Shown: positions 1 to 4,582, numbered from the stretch's first letter. The stretch is DNA of 9,736 nt from Ruminococcus flavefaciens (GCA_902792495.1 CADBAC010000102.1:818-10553), one strand, 5' to 3'. The notes: a model not told the origin generated them from the sequence alone. Numbers and translations are program-made.

Positions 1-478
1 AACCGCTGCGAGCATCCACAAGCATAACAACATATAGCTTGCCGCCTTCCTCAACGGTCCGCTCCTCAGTGATTGTAAATCCCAGTTTATAGAGCTCCTT
101 ACGCAGTAATTCTGCTTTAGTCATAGGCTGAAGGATGAAACGTGCAACTGAATACGGCAAATTTTCGATCCCACCAATTATTGCTGCGATAGTTTCGCCG
201 CCCATACCTGCAATAACAATATCCGATACTCCTTCAAGCGGCACTTTTTCAAGTCCGTCAGAGAGTATCAGGTCCACCTTATCAGCGATACCATACTTTT
301 CTACAGTAGCCTTCGCAGAAGCAAGGGGTCCCTCCTTCACATCAGAAGCGATGACTTTACTGCATTTTCCCGAAGTTATAAGTTCTGCGGCAAGGTAAGC
401 GTGGTCAGTTCCCACATCGCAAACTATGCCTTCACCGCCGACCAGTTCAGCACAAGCTGTTAATCTTTTATCAAGCAT
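1..478 (-). CDS. trmK: TrmK, tRNA (adenine22-N1)-methyltransferase (3' part missing)
   Basis: Family role: TrmK uses SAM to methylate N1 of adenine 22 in the D-loop region of tRNA. The 159 visible residues begin MLDKRLTACAELV and form a Rossmann methyltransferase fold. SAM motif I is DVGTDHAYL (21-29), the acidic residue after strand 2 is in ASDVKEG (44-50), the GMGGE motif is at 91-95 and LQPM at 116-119. This set is characteristic of TrmK (COG2384). Full-length members have about 230 residues, so roughly 70 C-terminal residues lie beyond base 1. The ATG at 476-478 is supported by the Shine-Dalgarno AGAGGTG (485-491). The upstream zinc-ribbon gene ends in a terminator, so trmK probably has its own promoter. 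In many Firmicutes trmK follows rpoD; here a different sigma factor gene lies two genes upstream. Confidence 0.93.
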   Translation of the reverse strand, partial: MLDKRLTACAELVGGEGIVCDVGTDHAYLAAELITSGKCSKVIASDVKEGPLASAKATVEKYGIADKVDLILSDGLEKVPLEGVSDIVIAGMGGETIAAIIGGIENLPYSVARFILQPMTKAELLRKELYKLGFTITEERTVEEGGKLYVVMLVDARSG

Positions 479-574
479 TTTCTGCACCTCTTTACAAAAA
501 AATAAGGCAAACTGTACTGCACAGCCGCCTGCGATACTCTTTACCGCAAAATGAGCATTCAGCTTATCTGCGTT

Positions 575-580
575 ATTATA
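575..580 (-). promoter_or_regulatory. possible trmK -10 box
   Basis: On the minus strand a perfect TATAAT lies about 100 nt upstream of the trmK ATG and downstream of the zinc-ribbon terminator, which is where a promoter is needed. No convincing -35 box sits 16-18 nt upstream (the 17-nt position reads TCGTAG). The call rests on the -10 hexamer and context only. Confidence 0.3.
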
Positions 581-635
581 TGCCATAACACGGCAAACTA
601 CGACAAAACATTTCCGGATAGTGAAAAGGTTCTTA

Positions 636-669
636 TATAAAACCCCAGCACAGCCGAATAGCTGTGCTG
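636..669 (-). terminator. intrinsic terminator after the zinc-ribbon gene
   Basis: Arms CAGCACAGC (646-654) and GCTGTGCTG (661-669) form a perfect 9-bp stem with a 6-nt loop. On the minus strand the stem is followed by GGGGTTTTATAT, giving a short U-tract. It starts 17 nt after the stop codon of the 686-961 gene. Confidence 0.85.
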
Positions 670-685
670 TAGGATCTGCGTTTAA

Positions 686-961
686 TTATGCCTCATTCAT
701 CTTTGCAAAGCATTCGCTGCAGTAAACTGCTCTGCCTTCCTTTGGCTCGAAAGGCACCTTAGCTTCACCGCCGCATGATGCGCAAGTAGCTGTATACATT
801 ACTCTTTCAGCCTTGCCTGCGTTCTTTCTTGCATCACGGCAAGCCTTGCATCTCTGGGGCTCATTTACAAATCCCTTTTCAGCATAAAATTCCTGCTCGC
901 CTGCAGTGAAAACGAACTCATTTCCACATTCCTTGCAGACTAATGTCTTGTCTTCGTACAT
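686..961 (-). CDS. small double zinc-ribbon protein (CxxC-x17-CxxC type)
   Basis: A 91-residue cytosolic protein with two zinc-knuckle units. The N-terminal unit has CKEC (9-12) and CKAC (38-41), spaced like the zf-trcl probable zinc-ribbon family. The C-terminal unit is CASC, exactly 17 residues, then CSEC, matching the CxxC-x17-CxxC module with its usual VPFEPKEGR core. All eight cysteines are present, so two structural zinc sites are expected. There is no signal peptide or membrane segment. The start is supported by the SD GAGG about 10 nt upstream. The gene follows the sigma factor gene by 95 nt with no clear intrinsic terminator between them, and ends in its own terminator. The biochemical function of this family is not known; binding to nucleic acid or the transcription/translation machinery is only a guess. 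Confidence 0.88.
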   Translation of the reverse strand: MYEDKTLVCKECGNEFVFTAGEQEFYAEKGFVNEPQRCKACRDARKNAGKAERVMYTATCASCGGEAKVPFEPKEGRAVYCSECFAKMNEA

Positions 962-986
962 TTCATTATACCTCGCTTAAATTATT

Positions 987-1051
987 AGACCACGGTTGGA
1001 TTTACACCCACATCTTTGTTAAACAACGCTCTTGGATTGAGCTACACGGTC
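987..1051 (-). other. compact tRNA-like (four-way junction) sequence, possible tRNA remnant
   Basis: Read on the minus strand, GACCGTG (1051-1045) can pair with CGTGGTC (994-988) over 7 bp including two G-U pairs. Next come TA and a D-arm-like hairpin GCTC-AATCCAA-GAGC, a small TTGT-TTA-ACAA hairpin, and a T-arm-like GTGGG-TGTAAAT-CCAAC with one mismatch. The D loop lacks the conserved GG, the anticodon arm is too short, TTC of the T loop is altered and no CCA is encoded. It is therefore not a functional standard tRNA. It could be a decayed tRNA, a structured leader for the zinc-ribbon gene, or chance. Confidence 0.3.
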
Positions 1052-1056
1052 ACATT

Positions 1057-1683
1057 TCAATTTTCCATGCGTTTCTTGTAAAGCGCACGTATTTTTCGCC
1101 TTGCTCTTTGCATCGCATTGTCAACAGATTTCTCTGTTACTCCCAGCTTATGAGCGGCCTGCTTGTAGGTCATTCCGCTTATACAAAGACGGAAAGCCTG
1201 AAGCTCCGCATCCGAAAGCAATGAATCTATACTTCCGAGCAATTCGTCAAAAAACTCTTTATACAAAAAAATGCTCTCAGGAGTTTCTTCGACGGACAGT
1301 ACATCTGCAGCCTCATCTTCATCGATCCTGTTAACATCGCTGCAATTTCTTCCCATTCTTGCCGAGACAGTTTTCATTCGGTTGACGATGCACTTCTCAG
1401 CGAAAGTAGAAAATTTTGCGCCCTGTGACGGATCGTAGGCATTTATAGCTTTGAGAAGACTTATAAAGCCTTCCTGATGCAGGTCTTCACTGTCGGTATC
1501 GGAATTTGCATAAATCTTTGATTTAATCAATATAAGCTTAGAATAACGAGATAAGAGAATGCCAGCCGCCGACTTATCGTTCTTGGCAACAGCAACAAGT
1601 TCCTCATCTGTTTTACTGCATAAATCATTCAAATCGAAATCTAATTCAAGCAAGATATCCACCCAACATTCTGAATTCTCCAA
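1057..1683 (-). CDS. SigH-like sigma-70 family factor
   Basis: An alternative sigma factor that would direct core RNA polymerase to a special promoter class. Region 2 spans about residues 40-105, with the core-binding and -10 recognition helix around DLHQEGFISLLKAI (67-80) and the FSTFAEKCI segment (91-99). Region 4 is at about 156-205, with the HTH GMTYKQAAHKLGV (170-182) and the KSVDNAMQRARRKI signature (185-198) typical of SigH/Spo0H. The length of 208 residues fits. In Bacilli SigH governs stationary-phase and early sporulation genes; in this host the regulon is unknown. The start is uncertain. The given start is TTG at 1681-1683 and has no SD. In-frame alternatives are GTG (1660-1662) and TTG (1651-1653). 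A good SD-ATG pair at 1678-1681/1667-1669 is out of frame and stops after 7 codons. An in-frame TAA lies only four codons upstream. Confidence 0.88.
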   Translation of the reverse strand: MENSECWVDILLELDFDLNDLCSKTDEELVAVAKNDKSAAGILLSRYSKLILIKSKIYANSDTDSEDLHQEGFISLLKAINAYDPSQGAKFSTFAEKCIVNRMKTVSARMGRNCSDVNRIDEDEAADVLSVEETPESIFLYKEFFDELLGSIDSLLSDAELQAFRLCISGMTYKQAAHKLGVTEKSVDNAMQRARRKIRALYKKRMEN

Positions 1684-1704
1684 CGGAATCAGTTATAATA
1701 AAGA

Positions 1705-1734
1705 GTATTTATCAGCGCAGGGGAAATATCCCTC
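1705..1734 (-). promoter_or_regulatory. possible SigH-type promoter before the sigma gene
   Basis: On the minus strand GAGGGATAT, 12 nt, then GATAAATAC resembles the Bacillus SigH consensus RNAGGAWWW-N11/12-RNNGAATWW, with one and two mismatches. It would start transcription near 1698, about 15 nt before the TTG. No good sigma-A promoter is visible here. It overlaps an imperfect inverted repeat (1712-1742), so the resemblance may be accidental. Confidence 0.25.
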
Positions 1735-1750
1735 AGTGCTGAATACACTT

Positions 1751-1777
1751 CCCTTCCCTGCGTTATACAGGGAAGGG
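1751..1777 (-). terminator. strong hairpin after the DivIVA-like gene, probable terminator
   Basis: CCCTTCCCTG (1751-1760) and CAGGGAAGGG (1768-1777) form a perfect 10-bp stem with a 7-nt loop, 14 nt after the stop codon. The following minus-strand bases AAGTGTATTC are a poor U-tract. Termination may be partial, or the hairpin may protect the mRNA 3' end. A second, imperfect hairpin (TCAGC 1712-1716 with GCTGA 1738-1742, plus AGGG/CCCT inside) follows directly. Confidence 0.55.
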
Positions 1778-1791
1778 ATAATGAGTTGCTA

Positions 1792-3408
1792 TTATTCTTC
1801 TTCAGGGCTCTTTGCAGCTTCTTCTTCTGCAGCCTTGAGGAGTTCTGCCATATCGAAGTTAAAGTTAGATGACTTCTTCTGTGCAGGCTTCTGATCCGCA
1901 GGAGCGGATGTCTTGTTGTCGTTATTATTGTTATTGTTGTTATTATTGTTATTATTGAAGTTAGGCTTATTATTGTTATTGTTGTTATTGAAAGTCTTTT
2001 CTCCTATGCTTGCGAAAGGATCATTCTTGTGATCGTCCTTCTTGTCAGACTTTGAAGCAACAGGAGCATCCTTTACTTCGGGAGCGCTCTTAGCTTCAAA
2101 CTTAGCAACAGGAGCCTCAGCCTTCTTGATAATACCGTCATCGCCGCCCTTATCGAGTGCGCTCTTAGCCTCACCGATAATAAGCTGAGCCTCGCTCATT
2201 CTGTCAGTAGCCTGACCTGTGAGTCTCTTGAGTACGGATGAGATATCGTCAAACTTAGTATTAACGCTGTTGATCTCGTTGAGAAGCATTGTACGTACAG
2301 TTGTAGTCATTTCGTTGACCTTATCTGCATGAGCGTTAGCCTGATCAACAGTATCCTTAGCCTGTCTGTTAGCCTCATCAACAGCTGACTGAGCCTTCTT
2401 GTTAGCATCGTCAACAGTGGACTTAGCCTGATCGTTAGCTTCTCTGATGCAGGTCTCAGCAGTTGTATTAGCGTTAGCAATAGTAGTTTCAGCTTCGATC
2501 TTAGCATCGTTAACGATCTTTTCAGCTTCTTCCTTAGCTTCCTTGGTCACCTTATCTGCATTTCTCTGAGCCTCGATAGTGATCTTGTTAGCAGTCTTCT
2601 GAGCCTCAGTGAAGAGAGCACCCATATCGAGTGAAGATGGGATACCTGCGCCGTTCTCCTTGAGGTCAGTGATCTCGTCGTTGAGCTTGGATATCTCCTT
2701 ATCCTTATCAGCAGCGAGAGTTTCCTTCTCCTTGGTGATCTTGGCGATCTCGTCGTTCTTGGCAGCAAGTTCCTTGGTCTTAGCCTCCAGCTTGCTTGTT
2801 ATATCAGCGATCTCCTTGGACTTAGCAGCCAGTTCTGCATTGATCCTCTGGATATCCTGTCTTGCCTTATCCAGCTCACCGCCGTTAGCAGCAGGGGCAG
2901 AAGCCTTCTGTTCAGCAGCCTTGAGCTGATTGCGGAGTCCGTCGATCTCCTTCTTGGCAGCTTCGAGAGCAGCGGCAGCCTGTGCGTTTGCCTGCTGCTG
3001 TGAGCCTGCACCTGCGGCAGCTCTCTGCTCAGCAGCTCTGAGCTGATTCTTGAGAGTATCGATCTCCTTCTTAGCAGCTTCAAGAGCCTGAGTCATAGCA
3101 GCGTTCTGAGCGTTATTCTGTCCGCCGCCTGCCTTGAGCTGATTGATAGTTTTCTGGAGTTCCTCATTTTCCTTCTTAGCTGCTCTGAGGGCATTATTGG
3201 AGGTATTGAGTTTTTCCTGTAAGCTATCTATCTGGTTCTTATATTTTTGTATTTCCTGAGGATCAGCGCCGGGGCCGCTCTTGGCAGCCTTGAGTTCTTC
3301 TTCGAGACCTACGATCTTTGAGTTGAGTTCATCGAGGTATGTCATAACATCCTCTTTAACAAAGCCGCCGCCGATCTTAGTGGTTCTTAATACGGTTGGT
3401 TCGTCCAT
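1792..3408 (-). CDS. DivIVA-like long coiled-coil protein with Asn-rich tail
   Basis: A 538-residue soluble protein. The N-terminus (residues 9-36, TTKIGGGFVKEDVMTYLDEL) resembles the DivIVA/GpsB N-terminal membrane-targeting motif (G-F-x-x-x-D-V-x-x-Y-L-D-x-L). Residues 30-250 are heptad-type coiled coil with an internal duplication (ALEAAKKEID..., about 108-130 and 147-169). Residues 268-366 are nine unbroken 11-residue repeats. The segment 367-420 is another helical stretch. From 421 to the end the chain is low-complexity: an Ala/Lys/Asp linker, then Asn runs (474-480 and 485-496), then a short tail NFNFDMAELLKAAEEEA. No membrane helix is visible. SD GGAG lies 9 nt before the ATG. The gene has its own promoter and downstream hairpin and lies one unit after ftsZ. 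In Gram-positives DivIVA-family proteins sit at poles and septa and recruit division or wall-growth partners; that role here is inferred. It could instead be a general coiled-coil scaffold. Confidence 0.65.
   Translation of the reverse strand: MDEPTVLRTTKIGGGFVKEDVMTYLDELNSKIVGLEEELKAAKSGPGADPQEIQKYKNQIDSLQEKLNTSNNALRAAKKENEELQKTINQLKAGGGQNNAQNAAMTQALEAAKKEIDTLKNQLRAAEQRAAAGAGSQQQANAQAAAALEAAKKEIDGLRNQLKAAEQKASAPAANGGELDKARQDIQRINAELAAKSKEIADITSKLEAKTKELAAKNDEIAKITKEKETLAADKDKEISKLNDEITDLKENGAGIPSSLDMGALFTEAQKTANKITIEAQRNADKVTKEAKEEAEKIVNDAKIEAETTIANANTTAETCIREANDQAKSTVDDANKKAQSAVDEANRQAKDTVDQANAHADKVNEMTTTVRTMLLNEINSVNTKFDDISSVLKRLTGQATDRMSEAQLIIGEAKSALDKGGDDGIIKKAEAPVAKFEAKSAPEVKDAPVASKSDKKDDHKNDPFASIGEKTFNNNNNNNKPNFNNNNNNNNNNNNDNKTSAPADQKPAQKKSSNFNFDMAELLKAAEEEAAKSPEEE
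1915..1989 (-). repeat. (AAY)n tract encoding poly-asparagine
   Basis: Mixed AAT and AAC codons encode 7 Asn, a short KPNF interruption, then 12 Asn, followed by D-N. Because the unit is a codon, slippage would change length without shifting the frame. The protein stretch is a low-complexity, prion-like segment just before the C-terminal motif of the DivIVA-like protein. Confidence 0.85.
2311..2607 (-). repeat. nine tandem 11-residue (hendecad) coiled-coil repeats
   Basis: Residues 268-366 of the DivIVA-like protein divide without gaps into nine 11-mers of the form [E/D/N/Q]-A-x-x-x-A-x-x-x-[V/I/T]-x, for example EANRQAKDTVD. The invariant Ala at position 2 and near-invariant Ala at position 6, with a hydrophobic residue near position 9, indicate an 11/3 coiled coil rather than a classic heptad coil. 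The DNA repeats are diverged, so the array is old or under selection. Confidence 0.8.
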
Positions 3409-3459
3409 AGTGTTACACTCCGATCCCCTCGAGTACCGAGGTTGAAATTTAAGGAATCA

Positions 3460-3550
3460 GAACCTGCATTCACAGATCATACGCATTCTTGTCGGAGACC
3501 GACAAAACAGAGAAGGATTTGGTGCACATATGACCTATGAACACAGGTTC
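3460..3550 (-). promoter_or_regulatory. possibly structured 5' leader of the DivIVA-like gene
   Basis: The mRNA leader is about 155 nt. GAACCTG (3460-3466) and CAGGTTC (3544-3550) could close a domain of about 90 nt. Inside it is a 7-bp hairpin TTGTCGG-AGA-CCGACAA (3489-3505). A further hairpin CCTCG-AGTAC-CGAGG (3427-3441) sits just before the SD. A 19-codon ORF (3470-3529, starting MCTKSFSVL) lies inside the closed region. No known riboswitch class was recognised. Confidence 0.35.
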
Positions 3551-3570
3551 AGTAAATACGCCTTAATAGA

Positions 3571-3599
3571 ATTATAACATATTGTTTATATTATTTCAA
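3571..3599 (-). promoter_or_regulatory. sigma-A promoter of the DivIVA-like gene
   Basis: On the minus strand: TTGAAA (3599-3594), a 17-nt spacer and a perfect TATAAT (3576-3571) preceded by TGT, an extended -10. The predicted start is near 3564. This is the best consensus promoter in the window and suggests strong housekeeping expression. Confidence 0.9.
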
Positions 3600-3609
3600 C
3601 TATTGAAAT
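3593..3609. promoter_or_regulatory. inverted repeat over the -35 box, candidate operator
   Basis: ATTTCAACTATTGAAAT is a perfect 7-bp inverted repeat with a 3-nt centre, and its left arm contains the whole -35 hexamer of the DivIVA-like promoter. A dimeric repressor bound there would block RNA polymerase. The region is AT-rich, so chance is possible. Confidence 0.4.
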
Positions 3610-3813
3610 GTAGAATTTTTGGAGTCATTTTAGTGCAGTTTACTATAAAAAAACTCTGAAATCCTCATTTGCCAAGAATTAAAGTATATTCTTTTATCTA
3701 TTAAATGCATATTATTTACGTTTTTTACAATATAGTAATACAAATATTAAAAAGAAACAATATTATAGAAATACAAATATAATAATCATTTCGCTCCGGA
3801 TATTTAATGCATA
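3610..3813. other. AT-rich intergenic stretch without a gene
   Basis: This part of the 431-base gap between the membrane-protein ORF and the DivIVA-like gene holds no credible ORF on either strand. It contains only A/T-rich sequence, the direct repeat at 3731-3780 and a weak inverted repeat near 3675-3692. It may act as an UP-element or spacer for the strong promoter downstream on the minus strand. Confidence 0.6.
3731..3780. repeat. 17-nt direct repeat, two copies
   Basis: TATAGTAATACAAATAT (3731-3747) and TATAGAAATACAAATAT (3764-3780) differ at one base and are 33 nt apart start to start, about three helical turns. Both copies are preceded at a short distance by ACAATAT. Two copies only, in AT-rich DNA, so the function is unknown. 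Confidence 0.45.
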
Positions 3814-3835
3814 AAGGGCGGATATCTCCGCCCTT
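3814..3835 (-). terminator. hairpin after the membrane-protein ORF, probable terminator
   Basis: AAGGGCGGA (3814-3822), loop TATC and TCCGCCCTT (3827-3835) form a perfect 9-bp GC-rich stem starting 4 nt after the stop codon. The following minus-strand bases TATGCATTAAATATCC give an AT-rich but imperfect U-tract. Confidence 0.65.
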
Positions 3836-3839
3836 ACTG

Positions 3840-4235
3840 TCAGTTCATCAGCTCGTTTATCAGCATAATCACTGCTATCACCATATTTACCAGTCCGATA
3901 AATGTCACAACAGCTGTAAGAGTTTTCTGCTTTCTGTACTTTTCTGCTTCACGCTTCTTTTCTATATTGTCAAGGCTCTCACCTTTCATAAAGGCGATAA
4001 CCTCACGATAAGTATGAATATCATTGTCATTTTTTAATTGTTCATACTTATGCACAGATATCAATATCACAGCCGATATCGCTCCGCCAAGCACAAGACC
4101 GATGCAGCGCACAAACTCACTGCCATACTCATTAAAAACAGGAACGACCGTCATAAGCAGCAAAAAACCAATGACAGCGGTATACCGCATAAACTTCATT
4201 GCTCTTACGTCTTTTTCATTTACTTTTTCTTTCAT
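3840..4235 (-). CDS. three-helix membrane protein, detached C-terminal half of an XRE-type regulator
   Basis: From the ATG at 4233-4235 this encodes 131 residues. Predicted membrane helices lie at about 17-33, 43-62 and 106-127. A polar, charged segment (64-105) sits between helices 2 and 3. The ATG overlaps the stop of the HTH ORF as ATGA, and the SD AAAGGAG ends 11 nt upstream, so coupled translation is plausible. In the same frame but upstream of the ATG the DNA reads DDLIKGDVDTMKE, the usual linker between the HTH and the membrane part in XRE-membrane regulators. The ORF therefore descends from one fused protein. No enzymatic motif was seen. It may still be made as a separate membrane partner, or the pair may be a pseudogene. 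Confidence 0.6.
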   Translation of the reverse strand: MKEKVNEKDVRAMKFMRYTAVIGFLLLMTVVPVFNEYGSEFVRCIGLVLGGAISAVILISVHKYEQLKNDNDIHTYREVIAFMKGESLDNIEKKREAEKYRKQKTLTAVVTFIGLVNMVIAVIMLINELMN

Positions 4236-4405
4236 AGTATCAACATCTCCTTTGATAAGATCATCGGCCTCTGAACATCGGGATAGCTTTTCTCCGTCTC
4301 CCAGTTGGATATAGTCTGACGGCTGACATATATACGTTCTGCAAGCACCTCCTGTGACCATCCCTTTTCTGTTCTGAGTTCCTTTATCCTTTTGCTTAAC
4401 TCCAT
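4232..4405 (-). CDS. short XRE-family HTH regulator, frameshifted after helix 4
   Basis: 57 residues beginning MELSKRIKELRTEKGW. The Cro/CI-type HTH is clear: helix 2 SQEVLAERI, recognition helix SRQTISNWETEKSYPDV. Homologues normally continue with about a dozen residues (LLLLS-x-LF-x-VSL type) into DDLIKGD and then membrane helices. Here that connection is missing: after YPDVQ the frame reads RPMILSKEMLIL and stops, while the expected DDLIKGD motif begins in another frame 5 nt later (4265). This fits an internal deletion of about 34 nt (any length of 1 mod 3) near 4266-4271. SD AAGGAG 8 nt before the ATG and the promoter at 4451-4479 are intact. DNA binding could persist if the loss of the last HTH helix is tolerated. 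Annotation pipelines may call 3840-4405 a single frameshifted pseudogene. Confidence 0.75.
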   Translation of the reverse strand: MELSKRIKELRTEKGWSQEVLAERIYVSRQTISNWETEKSYPDVQRPMILSKEMLIL

Positions 4406-4423
4406 ACGCTTCACTCCTTTCTG

Positions 4424-4441
4424 CAAGGGGTTTCCCCCTTG
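4424..4441 (-). promoter_or_regulatory. GAAA-loop hairpin at the start of the HTH mRNA, or operator
   Basis: CAAGGGG (4424-4430) and CCCCTTG (4435-4441) form a perfect 7-bp inverted repeat. On the minus strand the loop is GAAA, a GNRA tetraloop. It lies only a few bases after the predicted start (about 4444). It could stabilise the 5' end of the mRNA or be the autoregulatory operator of the HTH protein. Confidence 0.5.
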
Positions 4442-4450
4442 TCTGATCTC

Positions 4451-4479
4451 ATCATAGCAGAATGTGATATTCCTCGCAA
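4451..4479 (-). promoter_or_regulatory. sigma-A promoter of the HTH/membrane unit
   Basis: TTGCGA (4479-4474), a 17-nt spacer and TATGAT (4456-4451), with TGC just before the -10 box as an extended -10. The predicted start is near 4444, leaving a short leader with SD AAGGAG. Confidence 0.8.
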
Positions 4480-4500
4480 CCAAAATCCTTTTGCAAGCGC

Positions 4501-4540
4501 TGAAATTACCCTGTCAAAAATCTTTGACAAGGCTATTTCA
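4501..4540. repeat. 40-nt near-perfect inverted repeat between ftsZ terminator and HTH promoter
   Basis: TGAAAT (4501-4506) pairs with ATTTCA (4535-4540), and CCCTGTCAAA (4511-4520... inner arm) pairs with TTTGACAAGG around the loop AATC. The few mismatches become G-U pairs when read on the minus strand. No U-tract follows on either side. It could be a second terminator-like RNA, a protein binding site or a small repetitive element. Confidence 0.5.
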
Positions 4541-4550
4541 AGCCATTTCC

Positions 4551-4582
4551 GCATAAAACAAAAGCGGCCCGTCAGGACCGCT
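4551..4582 (-). terminator. intrinsic terminator of ftsZ
   Basis: On the minus strand AGCGGTCC-TGAC-GGGCCGCT is an 8-bp stem with one G-U pair and a 4-nt loop, followed directly by TTTGTTTTATGC. It begins 14 nt after the ftsZ stop codon. Confidence 0.93.

Noticed and set aside
987..1051. A functional tRNA gene
   Set aside because: The D-loop GG is missing, the anticodon arm is too short, the T loop is altered, and no CCA end is encoded.
943..1334. Two overlapping plus-strand ORFs opposite the sigma and zinc-ribbon genes
   Set aside because: They are antisense to clearly conserved SigH-like region 4 and lack SD sequences and domains.
1915..1989. Poly-Asn tract as a phase-variation switch
   Set aside because: The repeat unit is a codon, so slippage changes length but does not turn the gene off.
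3731..3780. Direct repeats as a CRISPR array
   Set aside because: Only two 17-nt copies are present, with no regular spacers and no cas genes.
3840..4361. 173-residue version of the membrane ORF starting MVTGGACRTY
   Set aside because: Its first part is the HTH coding region read out of frame. The real shared sequence begins near DDLIKGD and the best start is the ATG at 4233-4235.
4232..4483. 83-residue version of the HTH ORF starting MVARNIT
   Set aside because: That start lies upstream of the predicted promoter and hairpin. The start at 4405 has a strong SD and the family N-terminus MELSKRIKEL.
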